From a virus, in IMG/VR virus record IMGVR_UViG_3300011258_000777, positions 1 through 64,000 of that record: a DNA stretch of 64,000 nt; one strand, given 5' to 3'. The translations under genes and the position numbers were made by a program. Below the pieces are notes generated by a model. It was not told where the DNA came from and did not search any database. It worked only from the letters and a program-made list of their open reading frames with translations. Shown one piece after another: positions 46,665 to 56,235 of the stretch. The first letter of the stretch is position 1; each line of letters begins with the position of its first letter.

Positions 46665-47851
46665 AGCTTCAACTCTTTCAGGCTTCCATAGTCCTTACCT
46701 GCCTTGATGTTAGCCATAAAGTTGCCTAGTTTGTTGTTCTCGAAGGTTGCCTTGAGTTCTGGAATCTTCTCTTTATCCTCATCTGCTATGTCTAGCACCA
46801 CCTCGTCGTGAACAATAAAAGCAACCTTCGATTTTGTGCCTTCAAGAGCTTTATCGAGTGCTACGGCGCGGTCAAGAGTCAAGTCCGAGGTCGTGCTTTG
46901 AATCAAGTAGCTCAGTGCCTTACGCTGCTCTACTTTAATTTGTCTGCCGGTCGGTGTGTTAATCTTTCCGTCTCTGTAGAACTCTGAGAGCACTCCTTCT
47001 CGGCTGTAAACAGAGCCGTTGAGCGACATGTCGTTCACATTGTAGAGGGTGGAGAAGAATCTCACCTTTGCCTCATCACGATCTACTGGAGAACCTCCAT
47101 AGAGGTGTCTCATGTTCCAGCTATGAATGTCTTCCTGTGGTTGTTCGTGTCCTGAGAGAGACAAGAAGGTCCTTACCTCCGCGCCGTTATAATCCAGAGA
47201 CACAAGCCAGTCATTCGTTGGCTTAATGAGTTCTCGGAACTTCGCCTTCATAGTTAGGATCGGATTGCTGTCTCTTTGGGTTGTGAGTCGCCCAGTGACC
47301 GTCCCAAAAAGGTTGTAGCTCACATAGTGCGACTTATTTTTTACAAGGTTCTTGATGTCTTCTCGGTCGTTTGTGGAGGTCATCAGGTGACGGCAGCCAT
47401 CTACATTGATGTTGAGCTTCTGGTAGCTTATCTTGTGGATTAGCTTGTAGATCTTGTCTAGCTGATCATAATTGACTGGCTGTTCGTAAGTGTCGAAAAC
47501 GTGCTCAGTGATCTTGTTGCGAACCTCGCAGAACTGCATTAAGAAGTCCGAAGGAACGAGATCGAAGAAGCAATTCTGTCGTAGGTCGATGCGAGCTATC
47601 TTAAACGAAAGCAAATAAGCCTTGAAGGTTTTCTGAACCTCGTTCAATTCTTCTTTTAGGCTTTCGGGGCAAGCTTCCTGAAGATTCTTGCCTCCGGTGT
47701 AAAGCCAAGCATACTCTACATCAGGATCCTGAATGGATCCAGTGTACTTCCAAGTCTTGGTCAGCCCATCAGGGATACCATCAAAATGAAGGGCTCCGTT
47801 GGTGTAGATGCCGACACACTCTGACTTGTCGTCAAGTGTCTGGAAAATCAT
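46661..47851 (-). CDS. polA: Family A DNA polymerase without exonuclease domain
   Basis: A 396-residue polymerase with the palm and fingers of family A: T-V-T-G-R-L-T-T (residues 184-191), motif A SLDYNGAEVRTF with D220 and E225, motif B R-D-E-A-K-V-R-F-F-S-T-L-Y-N (258-271) with the nucleotide-binding Lys and Tyr, and motif C VHDEVV (347-352). The final Gly of motif B is Asn. The 3'-5' exonuclease domain of Klenow-type enzymes is missing and the fingers are short. It could fill gaps with the phage flap nuclease, perform repair, or act as replicase. The start overlaps the previous stop (ATGA). Confidence 0.88.
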   Translation of the reverse strand: MIFQTLDDKSECVGIYTNGALHFDGIPDGLTKTWKYTGSIQDPDVEYAWLYTGGKNLQEACPESLKEELNEVQKTFKAYLLSFKIARIDLRQNCFFDLVPSDFLMQFCEVRNKITEHVFDTYEQPVNYDQLDKIYKLIHKISYQKLNINVDGCRHLMTSTNDREDIKNLVKNKSHYVSYNLFGTVTGRLTTQRDSNPILTMKAKFRELIKPTNDWLVSLDYNGAEVRTFLSLSGHEQPQEDIHSWNMRHLYGGSPVDRDEAKVRFFSTLYNVNDMSLNGSVYSREGVLSEFYRDGKINTPTGRQIKVEQRKALSYLIQSTTSDLTLDRAVALDKALEGTKSKVAFIVHDEVVLDIADEDKEKIPELKATFENNKLGNFMANIKAGKDYGSLKELKL

Positions 47852-49026
47852 GTGTCCTCTCTGAGTCTCTGTGCTTCTATAAGATAACTCAAGGATCCTC
47901 TGTAGTCAAACGGTTGATTGACGTAACGCTCGAAAGTTCCCAGAGCAGTGCGATTATCAGATGATCTCGAAAGCTGTAAACAATCCTTGATGATCCTCTG
48001 CTTCTCAGCATTACTGAACCTATTTTCTTCTTCTGAGAGCCTAAGATCAAAATAAAACTTCATAAAGAAATCATTTGAGAACTTTTGTTGTAGTGATTGA
48101 AGAGTGTAGCGTTCTGTGGTTATGATCTTGGAACCACATTCATCAAATGTTGGAATGTGTGTCGGAACCATCTCGTTGTAGAGCCTCAATAGTTGCTGTG
48201 GTATTTGATTGTAAAATCTATTGTGAGTTGTTGAGAAACCCAAAGCTAAGATTTCATCAGTGCTTCTAAATCCATAAGCACTAGCATAACCCATCATAGC
48301 TTCAGAGTCAATGTCGGCGATCAATCTCCAGGGAGCATTGATGTCGATCATAAAGCCATAGGAGTTGCAAGCATTTACATAGAACTCCCAGTTCTTGCTG
48401 TTTACAAAATCATTTATTTTTTGATCATCGTTGTCGTAGGGTGCATCGGCAATCTCAAGAGCAAGTCCACTATTGGTCAGGCTATTTAGTTTACTTTTTG
48501 TGTAAGCAGGCATTGACAACGGGTAAGTTCTTGTTACAATACTAACAGTAGCTAGGAGTTCTTTTATGAATGTTTGAAAATTATGAATATTATTAATATT
48601 CATATTTGTCTTTAAAGCTTTAATGAAATTAATTTGATATTCTTCATAACTAATATTATTTGATTTATAACTTTTATAAACTTTTAGATTAGTAAGATTG
48701 AGATCGTTAGAATAAATTTTGCCTGATTGTTCTGCTTTCTTAAACTGTTGAGCTAATGCTTCAAAGGCATCCACAACAAAAGCTATTGCCTGTAGATTTT
48801 GTCTTGGGTTTCCTGAACTTTTAAAATCTTTAAACCCAACTAAGCTTGAATTAGCAGCTATTGGAATATAGGTCCTGCCTACTTTTCCATAAAGAGCTTT
48901 TTCTGCAAAATTGAAGTCTACAAGGTTTGAATAACCTGTCTTTAAGACATCAAATTTGTAGATAAGTTTCTTGTTAAATAACTCCAGGGATGTTTCATTA
49001 TTGTTTTCTTTATAAAATGTTGACAC
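47848..49026 (-). CDS. Hypothetical protein of the structural block (392 aa)
   Basis: A 392-residue AT-rich gene product with segments such as NAPWRLIADIDSEAMMGYAS that I associate with structural or virion-linked proteins of T4-like marine phages, but I cannot give a function. It is not a 3'-5' exonuclease for the neighbouring polymerase: no DxE motif is seen. It starts 1 nt after the stop of the 1134-residue gene. Confidence 0.6.
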   Translation of the reverse strand: MSTFYKENNNETSLELFNKKLIYKFDVLKTGYSNLVDFNFAEKALYGKVGRTYIPIAANSSLVGFKDFKSSGNPRQNLQAIAFVVDAFEALAQQFKKAEQSGKIYSNDLNLTNLKVYKSYKSNNISYEEYQINFIKALKTNMNINNIHNFQTFIKELLATVSIVTRTYPLSMPAYTKSKLNSLTNSGLALEIADAPYDNDDQKINDFVNSKNWEFYVNACNSYGFMIDINAPWRLIADIDSEAMMGYASAYGFRSTDEILALGFSTTHNRFYNQIPQQLLRLYNEMVPTHIPTFDECGSKIITTERYTLQSLQQKFSNDFFMKFYFDLRLSEEENRFSNAEKQRIIKDCLQLSRSSDNRTALGTFERYVNQPFDYRGSLSYLIEAQRLREDT

Positions 49027-49027
49027 A

Positions 49028-52000
49028 TTAATCTCCTATAAAAAAACCATTATCGTGTGATGCTTTAGCCCAAAAATCAAGTACAGTATCACTCATCATT
49101 AGGTGATTATCATCTTTTAATGAGCCTTTTCGTCTTGAGGCGGTGCATTTCTTTGGCTTGTCTTGTTCTTCGCTTGTGGCTGGTTTTTTATTATTATTCA
49201 CACCATTTCCACCACCAGTGTCGGCAACCCATTTAGCAGTGATTTTTGTGTCTGCTTTGCCGGGACCTATTGAGTGTTCTGATCTGGTAATCATATAATA
49301 GCCACCAATACCAAACTGTGTAAAATCGTTTCCATTCTCGTCTTTTCTCATCTCGGGTGAAAACCCTCTAGGATCTACATAAATATAAGTTCCAGGGAAT
49401 GTGTGCATATTTAATAGACAGTCGATATTGGCGTTGTAGACTTCTCGCAATTGTGTTAGACCATCAAAGCCTTCTTGCTCAAAACGAAGTTCCTTTAGTC
49501 CAGTCATGTCTGTTCTGTCAAGAGAGATGTTCTTTACAATCCCTCGATCCTTACCTAAGATGTAATGAAAGATTCCATCTTTTGCATCTTGCTCTTCATT
49601 TCCCTGCATTTTTTCTACTGGATAGGCTCGACCGGCATAAAATACATAATAATTAATCTCTCTGTCTGGCTGTGCCAGATCAACTGGGAGGCGTGATGGT
49701 CCTGAGATATTTATTACTGGCTTTATTCTTCTAGCCTTGGGATCACTTAAATTGAATACGTTGCCAGGACCATAGGTTGTTGGATTACTTTTAATAAAGT
49801 AGGTGATGTCGTCAGTGCCCATTGAATTTTCTGTTCTGTTAAAGCCAGTTATCACAGAACTATTGAGCCTAACTCTTTGTTTAGTATTAAAAGAGAAACA
49901 ACTATCATTGTTTATAAAATTACGAATTAATTCATTTGTGATGTCTTTTATGAAATTTGTTATGGGGTAATAAGCCTGTTCTTTGCTTAAAACTTTTTCG
50001 GTCAAGAATTCTGTAAAATAGTTAAGAGAAATTGGTATGTCTCCAATTGAACAGAAGCTTGTCTTGTTTTCGTTAAATGGATCTTTAACTTCCATTGGTC
50101 CAAGAATGATTCTCAATTTTTTAAATTGTTCTTTAGCTTTCATGAGCTTTTCAATTTCTTTGGCTATCGAAGTCTTTTTTATTATGGTGGCTGATGAACC
50201 GTCATTATATTCTACAACTTCCGAAGAAGTCACTTGGTCTAAGAATTTTTCGTATTCTTTTTTAATTTTTATAAAATCCTGATCGGTTTTTGATATTTTG
50301 TCATAATAATTGAAAGCACTTTTGTCTCCACCATTTAGATCGCTTGTGAGTTTTTCTAATGATTCTTCGATGTTTTGCATAATCACATCAATTAAATCAG
50401 AGATATAGAAAAAGGAAATCTTATTTGATTCTCTTGAAGTAGAAACCAGAGAAACTTGTAAGCCTTCTATGATATTGTCGCCTTCAGTACCCGCATGATT
50501 AATTGCAGTTTTGAAAGCATCTCTTAGTTTTTGAACATTCGGTCCACTATCATTGGTGGGTTTTGGAATTCCTCCAGCTAGCCTACCAGTTTGCAGAAAA
50601 GTAGAGATTTGTTTGTAGTCAAGATTATAATAAAGAATCTTTTTTTGATTATTTAACTGCATCATAATTTTTGCGAAACTTTGTGCCTTTTCTTGTTGGA
50701 TAAAACCTACATCTACTTCTTTTGCTTTTGAAATCTCATCAGCCTCGCATTTCTCATTGGTGAGAAATTCATAAAACAGTTTTCTACCTATTCTGTTGCC
50801 TTCAATCCCCTTGGAACTAAAAATATTGAACATCGAGTTGTTGAAATAATCTTCTATGTAGGCAAGGTAGTTAATGTCAAAACCAACCCCACCCATCTCA
50901 TCAAAAGAAAATTCATGGGTTGTTGGAGTTAGGTTTATGTTTATAAAAGAATCATTTACCGCTTCTCTTTCTTGTTTGGTAAAAGTTGAGAGATAATTTT
51001 GAGGAATTGCCCAACCCATAACAACCTTTAGTCTAAAATTTAGCTTATCAAGGTTATCTTTTTGAATAGCAGCCATTTTTGTCTTCAAATCATCGGGTGT
51101 TCGACCGGTCTTGAGAGCAAGATCGGCGAACTTATAGTTTGCTAATGGGGCGGTGGTGCTAAACTCTTGTGCCAGCGCTGTGTAGTCACCTCTTCTATCT
51201 TGAATTAGGTCTCCGAAGCTTGTGGCAAAGATGCTTAGTTTTGCTTCAATTGCCTTCTTGGCTGCGAATGGGTCTGACCCGTGAAAAGTAAAATTAAAAT
51301 CTTTGAGTCCAACACCCACGCCGCGCTTTTTGCTGTTTCTAAATAAATCAAGGGCGCTTTTTTCGCCGGCATAAGATTTGACAGCAGGATTGGTGTCAAA
51401 CTTTATTTCAATATAGCCAACATCCTTGCCGGTCCCTGGATCAGTTTGAACTTTATAGAGTTTTATCGTCGGAACAAGGGAAGACAGCTTATCTGTTGTG
51501 AGATTAAACAACTCTCTGGAGTAGGGTGCCTGCGTTAATCTATTGATAAAGCCAAATGGCTCATCGTAGATTAGAATTGGTGCGTTTCTATTAATCGTTT
51601 CAGTTTTTTGTTCAGTCTTCTCTTTCTCTGATTTACCTCTAACGGCAGATACTGCCTTAATGTAAGGAAGTCGCGGGCGATGATTTGTTCTTTTCAATTT
51701 AATCAAAGTTGTTAATTGCGAAAGGAGAAAGCATTGTTCTTGGTAGATTGCTTTGTTGGCAAAAATTTGAGTATTTATATTTTCAGATTTTCTTTTAGTT
51801 CTATCTTGTTCTGACTCTAATGTTTTTTTAGCGCCCTCATCTGATAGTAGTAATTGCTCTTTTTCGCTAACTGAAAGCCACGGCGGTACAAGCGCATCTT
51901 CTAGATTTTCAAATTCTTTTGATACTATTCCTTGTATGTCTAATTTTAGGATAGAATCAGAATCATATGGCATTTCTTGTTTGCACAATTCCGACAATAA

Positions 52001-52432
52001 CTGAGTAACTGTTAAGGTGCCCGGAAAGTCTGCTTTTCCATACTGAGAGATCTCAAGATCTACTAAATCAGAAACTTTTAATTCTGAAAGTTTTGGTGCC
52101 GGAGCAGTGCGCCCATCAGATGTAGAATTTACATAAGTTATATATTCTTTTGAAATACTTTGAAAATCTGTTAAATTTTCAATTGTCCTTAAGATAACAA
52201 AAGCTTTTGGATTTTGATTTCTCCAAGAACTGGCAACAATTGGAGAAGGAGGTAAACTACTAATAACAGACGTTGGGCTCTGTATTAGCCTTTCAATTGC
52301 TTCTTTCTTATCTTCATCTGAAATAATTTCGGCATAAAAAGAATCATAATTTCTTAAAATTTTGTTGTTTAAGTCAACAAACTCTTCTATTGAATACGAA
52401 AGTAATTCTTCTGAATCTTTACACAAAGCCAT
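49028..52432 (-). CDS. Large hypothetical virion protein, probably baseplate/tail (1134 aa)
   Basis: An 1134-residue protein, AT-rich, mixed alpha/beta, without motifs I can name. It follows the LysM protein in the tail gene cluster, separated only by TGATAG, and has GGGAGCG before its ATG. The location after hub and gp53-like genes suggests a baseplate or tail-fibre-connecting role. The C-terminus contains FDGLTQLREVYN and DPRGFSPEM. Base composition from here to about 46 kb is lower in G+C than the neighbouring genes. Confidence 0.62.
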   Translation of the reverse strand: MALCKDSEELLSYSIEEFVDLNNKILRNYDSFYAEIISDEDKKEAIERLIQSPTSVISSLPPSPIVASSWRNQNPKAFVILRTIENLTDFQSISKEYITYVNSTSDGRTAPAPKLSELKVSDLVDLEISQYGKADFPGTLTVTQLLSELCKQEMPYDSDSILKLDIQGIVSKEFENLEDALVPPWLSVSEKEQLLLSDEGAKKTLESEQDRTKRKSENINTQIFANKAIYQEQCFLLSQLTTLIKLKRTNHRPRLPYIKAVSAVRGKSEKEKTEQKTETINRNAPILIYDEPFGFINRLTQAPYSRELFNLTTDKLSSLVPTIKLYKVQTDPGTGKDVGYIEIKFDTNPAVKSYAGEKSALDLFRNSKKRGVGVGLKDFNFTFHGSDPFAAKKAIEAKLSIFATSFGDLIQDRRGDYTALAQEFSTTAPLANYKFADLALKTGRTPDDLKTKMAAIQKDNLDKLNFRLKVVMGWAIPQNYLSTFTKQEREAVNDSFININLTPTTHEFSFDEMGGVGFDINYLAYIEDYFNNSMFNIFSSKGIEGNRIGRKLFYEFLTNEKCEADEISKAKEVDVGFIQQEKAQSFAKIMMQLNNQKKILYYNLDYKQISTFLQTGRLAGGIPKPTNDSGPNVQKLRDAFKTAINHAGTEGDNIIEGLQVSLVSTSRESNKISFFYISDLIDVIMQNIEESLEKLTSDLNGGDKSAFNYYDKISKTDQDFIKIKKEYEKFLDQVTSSEVVEYNDGSSATIIKKTSIAKEIEKLMKAKEQFKKLRIILGPMEVKDPFNENKTSFCSIGDIPISLNYFTEFLTEKVLSKEQAYYPITNFIKDITNELIRNFINNDSCFSFNTKQRVRLNSSVITGFNRTENSMGTDDITYFIKSNPTTYGPGNVFNLSDPKARRIKPVINISGPSRLPVDLAQPDREINYYVFYAGRAYPVEKMQGNEEQDAKDGIFHYILGKDRGIVKNISLDRTDMTGLKELRFEQEGFDGLTQLREVYNANIDCLLNMHTFPGTYIYVDPRGFSPEMRKDENGNDFTQFGIGGYYMITRSEHSIGPGKADTKITAKWVADTGGGNGVNNNKKPATSEEQDKPKKCTASRRKGSLKDDNHLMMSDTVLDFWAKASHDNGFFIGD

Positions 52433-52435
52433 CTA

Positions 52436-52777
52436 TCACGCTCCCAAGACCAGCAAAGCTTCGCTGATGTTTAATGGAATCTCAAGCACATCGCCCGTGT
52501 TTGCTTCGGCTTCTGTGGGAATGCCGTTAAACCATGCAATAACCCACCAATAGCGGGCATCGCCATAGTATTGATGTGCGAGATTATAAAATCTATCTCC
52601 GTATTTCCAGATGTGTGTGGAAGTCTTTAGTCTCATTCTGTCGGAGACTGTTGGTTGTCTTAAGCGTGGTGTTGTAAATTGTTCTATTTGCTTTACACCT
52701 CTGCGCTCACGCAACTCTCTGTAGAAGTCTGTGTCGTTTATGATTGTTTGTGATGTAAAGTTTTTGATGTCGCTCAT
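52436..52777 (-). CDS. Baseplate wedge-like LysM protein (gp53-like)
   Basis: A 113-residue protein whose C-terminal half is a LysM-type domain: W-K-Y-G-D-R-F-Y-N-L-A-H-Q-Y-Y-G-D, then Y-W-W-V-I-A-W-F-N-G, and G-D-V-L-E-I-P. T4 gp53 of the baseplate wedge has the same arrangement, and small LysM proteins of this kind sit in the baseplate of many contractile systems. The start overlaps the previous stop (ATGA-type). Confidence 0.78.
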   Translation of the reverse strand: MSDIKNFTSQTIINDTDFYRELRERRGVKQIEQFTTPRLRQPTVSDRMRLKTSTHIWKYGDRFYNLAHQYYGDARYWWVIAWFNGIPTEAEANTGDVLEIPLNISEALLVLGA

Positions 52778-53805
52778 TCTATGAATTCCTCAATGTATCC
52801 TTCTATTCCTTCTTTAAGCGCCGAATCGGCACCTTCAATATCAGCCATTGAACCTTCAGACAATCTAACCAAAGCCTTATCGTTACCTCTCCCTGCTCTG
52901 CGAACATCTGCGTTCATTCTCATATTTCCTAAGACGCCACCATAGCGTGCTTTTGCATTATCAATGTGCTGCTGTCTTACTTTTCTTGCTTGCTCTTCCG
53001 CTTTCTCTTTTTCAACTTGTTCTTTGTAAGCTGGTAGGGCGTTAGCCGGAGAGCCAAGTAGAATGTTCTCGTTTGTTTTGACTCCGTAAGGAAATAGATT
53101 ATTTGTTTGTTGATTATTATCTCCCCAGCCTATAGTTGTTTCGTGAATAGGAGAGAACCCAAGGCTTAGTTCAATGTTTTTAGGAAGAATCGTGTTGATT
53201 CCTTTATGAAAAACGCCATCATCACCAGTAATGTTGTGATTAACTGAAAGGTTATCAATAATTCCGAGTAGTCCTCGATCTGATTCCGAAGTTGATTGAT
53301 ATTGAATAAAGAATTCTTTTTCATTATCAACATCGTCGGTTGCTATAAGGTCATCAATACTATCTGAAAATGAAGTAGAACTTTTCTGCAACAAGTTCAT
53401 GACCTTCATTCTTATGAGAGGTGATTGAGTCATGTTTAGGGCATTATTAGAATCTCCGGTGTAAGAAGCATAGAGCATTTGCTCAAGGGCTGAGACTCTT
53501 CCAAGATTTTCGTAAGCTTCGCCCTCACTCGCGGCGGGGACTTCAATAGTCAACGAGATTTTTCTTGTTGTGTTCTTGTACTGATAGATTGGATCTGTTC
53601 TGCCAAATGCCTCTGTTGGGGTAAAGTTGGAATTGTAAGTTTCAGTAAAAGCCATTATAAAAGCCTTGAAAAACACACTCCTGCCTGAAGGGACGTGATA
53701 GAAAGAGATGACCATTTCTCTTTGGTTTGCGAGTGAATCGGAACCATCTACGAGTGTTGGTGATTCATCTTGGTATTTTCTTACATCAAATAGTTTTTGT
53801 GCCAT
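52774..53805 (-). CDS. Tail/baseplate structural protein (343 aa)
   Basis: A 343-residue protein with a beta-rich first half (V-F-F-K-A-F-I-M-A-F-T-E-T-Y) that resembles tube- and hub-related proteins lying next to LysM proteins in myovirus tail clusters. A charged helix (KEQVEKEKAEEQARKVRQQ) and a flexible C-terminus follow. It lies between tape measure and LysM genes. Probable baseplate or hub component; not assigned to a T4 gene. Confidence 0.66.
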   Translation of the reverse strand: MAQKLFDVRKYQDESPTLVDGSDSLANQREMVISFYHVPSGRSVFFKAFIMAFTETYNSNFTPTEAFGRTDPIYQYKNTTRKISLTIEVPAASEGEAYENLGRVSALEQMLYASYTGDSNNALNMTQSPLIRMKVMNLLQKSSTSFSDSIDDLIATDDVDNEKEFFIQYQSTSESDRGLLGIIDNLSVNHNITGDDGVFHKGINTILPKNIELSLGFSPIHETTIGWGDNNQQTNNLFPYGVKTNENILLGSPANALPAYKEQVEKEKAEEQARKVRQQHIDNAKARYGGVLGNMRMNADVRRAGRGNDKALVRLSEGSMADIEGADSALKEGIEGYIEEFIE

Positions 53806-53816
53806 CTTATAGTCTC

Positions 53817-55913
53817 CTACACCATCGCCGCGCTTCTAGCAAATTTACCCATCACGCCTTCGCCGACCTTCTTGCCGTCGAGTTCTACGATGATGTTCTG
53901 GTTGCTTTGTTGACCATAGTTATTTGTCGTGTTGTTCACTGCATTATCGACTGCGCTCGACATTACATTGCTATTAGCAATTGTTTGAGCCCCTGCCCTA
54001 CCGGCTGCCGCTTTGTTCATTGAACCTCTCATTTTTCCAACAGAGGTTGTTGTATCTTCTGTTTCTACACCGAACTTTTTGGTAGCTCCGGTTAGTTTAT
54101 CAAATCTACCTGCTGTTTCGAGCAATCCATCAAACAGTGTTGGAGAACTATGGTCAACAAAAAAAGCTAACCTCAAGCCAGTAACTATAGAAATCAACCC
54201 TGCTATAGCGCTTATGACCGCCATAATAGGTCCAAGAGTTGCTACTGCTGCAATTGCCATCGCGCCAAGTGAAATTAACACCAGACCAAGGAACATCCTT
54301 ATCTCATCTCCATAGGTAGTAACAAAATCAGCAAATACGGTAGCAAACTCCCCTATTGATTCAACAAGCGGAGTGATAACAGGCAGCAGTGAATAAAGAG
54401 CATTTTTTAATTGTTCTTGGACTGACTGAAAATCTGCCGCCATCTTGGCTGCATTTTCGTAATCAGCAGATGTCTTGCCTATTTCTCCGTTTAGTGAACC
54501 CATGTTACCTGACATTACTAGAGCCAATTCGCTTACGTCTTGTAGCCCCATTGCATCTTTGTAGAAATTCTTCTGATAGTAAGACATATCATCAAATGCC
54601 AAGCCAGCATCAAGAACAGAGTCTCTAATCATTTCAAAGCGCTCAACTGGATCGGTTGCCGTCATTAATTCCATAGCATTCACAAAGTTGCCACCTAAAG
54701 CAGCGTTTAGTTTGCCTGCTTGTGTAGCTGCACCCTCAAAGGTGTCGAATTTTTCGGTAATAGCGAGAAGCCTGCTGACTTCAAGACCTGTAATCTTGGA
54801 GGCGATAGCCAAGTCTTTAAACGCCTTGGTGCCATCACGACCTAATTTCGCAAGCTGGGGACCTGCGGCAGCAAAACTTGCAGCCATCTTTGATGGTTCA
54901 ACTCCGATGTCTCTTGCTAAGGCATTTAACTCAAGCTGTGTTTGTGCTGCGCCTGTTGCGGTCTCGCTGAGAGCTTTTGTCGAAAGCTGTAATCCTTTAG
55001 CAACATCTGCGCCTGCAATACCCAGAGCGCTTAAGACGGTGGTGGTATTTTGGATTTCACCCCTCTCATTCTTATTGATCATTGTAAAATCAGTAAAGCC
55101 AGATCTTAGAGCCTTGGAAGCTTCAAATGCTTTCTTCATTTCTCTATCAAAAGCCCTAGTGGCTTCCCCGGCTTCTATAATAGACATTGAAAATTCTTTC
55201 GTAGCGCCAGTAGTCTTCATAAACTCCCTGCGTACATTTTCTATCTCAAGGGCAAGATCGAACTCTGCTTTCAAAAGCTTTATTGAGGCAGCCGCTCCGA
55301 CCATTCCTGCTGCAAAACCGCCAACAGCCAAGCTTCCTTTGCTGCCCATTTTAGCCATTTCGCCCTCAAAGTTACCTATTTGTTTTTGAATAAATTTGTT
55401 ATTCTTTACAAAGTCTTTTCCTACACCAGATAGAACACTCTTTAGATCGCCTTTAAGGGCGCTCTTGAGCATACCTGAATACTTCTCTATACTCTTGGTA
55501 CCCTCTTCGGTCTCTTTGTTTAGATTCTTTTGAGCATTTTTAGCTTCTTTTAAATCTTCTACAAGTTCTCCAATCTCATCGCCATTTCTTTTTCTTAGTG
55601 AGATTTCTTCTTGCAAATTCTCAATTGTTTGAGAATAATAATCGTTAAGCAGTTTTTGTTTTTCGGCGTATCTTCCCGCTTCTTCTGCTTGCTTTTTAGT
55701 TTCTGCGGTTTGGGCTTTCTGCGATTCTAAAATCAGTTTTCTTTTAGCTATTTCTTGTTCTAAATTTTCATTTGACTGATTTTGTGAGGCGGCAACTCTT
55801 TCATTAGCGACAACAGTATCGTTAAGTAATTTATTGTTGACCTCAGTCAAAGCTTCGATCTGTTTCGTCAAAGCCTCAAAGGCAATTCTTAACTGTTGCG
55901 GATCGTCTGGCAT
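53817..55913 (-). CDS. Tail tape measure protein
   Basis: A 698-residue protein with a long N-terminal coiled coil (residues 10-150), a Gly/Ala-rich hydrophobic stretch near 205-225, helical central repeats, and strongly hydrophobic segments near 550-600 (LVLISLGAMAIAAVATLGPI). This is the usual composition of tape measure proteins, which set tail length and help DNA entry. It directly follows the tail chaperone pair, the standard position. A terminator-like hairpin and a CTATTTATAG motif lie in the short gap before its ATG. Confidence 0.85.
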   Translation of the reverse strand: MPDDPQQLRIAFEALTKQIEALTEVNNKLLNDTVVANERVAASQNQSNENLEQEIAKRKLILESQKAQTAETKKQAEEAGRYAEKQKLLNDYYSQTIENLQEEISLRKRNGDEIGELVEDLKEAKNAQKNLNKETEEGTKSIEKYSGMLKSALKGDLKSVLSGVGKDFVKNNKFIQKQIGNFEGEMAKMGSKGSLAVGGFAAGMVGAAASIKLLKAEFDLALEIENVRREFMKTTGATKEFSMSIIEAGEATRAFDREMKKAFEASKALRSGFTDFTMINKNERGEIQNTTTVLSALGIAGADVAKGLQLSTKALSETATGAAQTQLELNALARDIGVEPSKMAASFAAAGPQLAKLGRDGTKAFKDLAIASKITGLEVSRLLAITEKFDTFEGAATQAGKLNAALGGNFVNAMELMTATDPVERFEMIRDSVLDAGLAFDDMSYYQKNFYKDAMGLQDVSELALVMSGNMGSLNGEIGKTSADYENAAKMAADFQSVQEQLKNALYSLLPVITPLVESIGEFATVFADFVTTYGDEIRMFLGLVLISLGAMAIAAVATLGPIMAVISAIAGLISIVTGLRLAFFVDHSSPTLFDGLLETAGRFDKLTGATKKFGVETEDTTTSVGKMRGSMNKAAAGRAGAQTIANSNVMSSAVDNAVNNTTNNYGQQSNQNIIVELDGKKVGEGVMGKFARSAAMV

Positions 55914-55930
55914 CTAATGTTACCTCTCCC

Positions 55931-55939
55931 TATAAATAG
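55931..55939 (-). promoter_or_regulatory. Candidate late-type motif CTATTTATA
   Basis: GGCTATTTATAGGG is 18 nt before the ATG of the tape measure gene. Confidence 0.5.
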
Positions 55940-55949
55940 CCATCTATGC

Positions 55950-55976
55950 AAAAAGCAAGGGCTCCCGAAGGAGCCC
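55950..55976 (-). terminator. Rho-independent terminator before the tape measure gene
   Basis: A 7-bp stem GGGCTCC/GGAGCCC with a TTCG tetraloop, then TTGCTTTTTG on the minus strand. Confidence 0.75.
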
Positions 55977-55980
55977 AAAT

Positions 55981-56235
55981 CTATCTAGCATATTCTTTTG
56001 GAATAGATGGTTGGTTGGAGGGGGTCAACTCTTGATAAGAAGAATTTGAATTACCCTTAGAAGCTTTCTTGATCGCTTCTGATTCCATCTCAAGCTGCTT
56101 GATGGTCCGCTGAACGAACCACCTTCTCAGCCCTAGAGGTAAGCTATAAGCCTCCGAAAAACTCCAACCGCCGTTATACTTGAGGAAGAAAATTTCTTCA
56201 TAAACCCCCTCGTTATACTCGTCGGTCAGGCCAAA
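55981..56235 (-). CDS. Frameshift extension of the tail assembly chaperone
   Basis: About 84 residues in the -1 frame relative to the gp26-like gene, beginning at a run of seven T (56233-56239) and reading F-G-L-T-D-E-Y-N, then KYNGGWSFSEAYSLPLGLRRW. It has no ATG and no ribosome binding site of its own; the open frame begins with GTG at 56280 inside the upstream gene. Its position between tube and tape measure is that of the lambda G/GT-type chaperone pair. I interpret it as the T part of a fusion made by -1 frameshifting. A gp51-like independent protein is the alternative. Confidence 0.65.
   Translation of the reverse strand, partial: FGLTDEYNEGVYEEIFFLKYNGGWSFSEAYSLPLGLRRWFVQRTIKQLEMESEAIKKASKGNSNSSYQELTPSNQPSIPKEYAR

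Noticed and set aside
47848-49026. Detached 3'-5' exonuclease domain for the PolA-type polymerase.
   Set aside because: No DxE, exo II or exo III motifs could be found, and the protein reads like other structural-block products.
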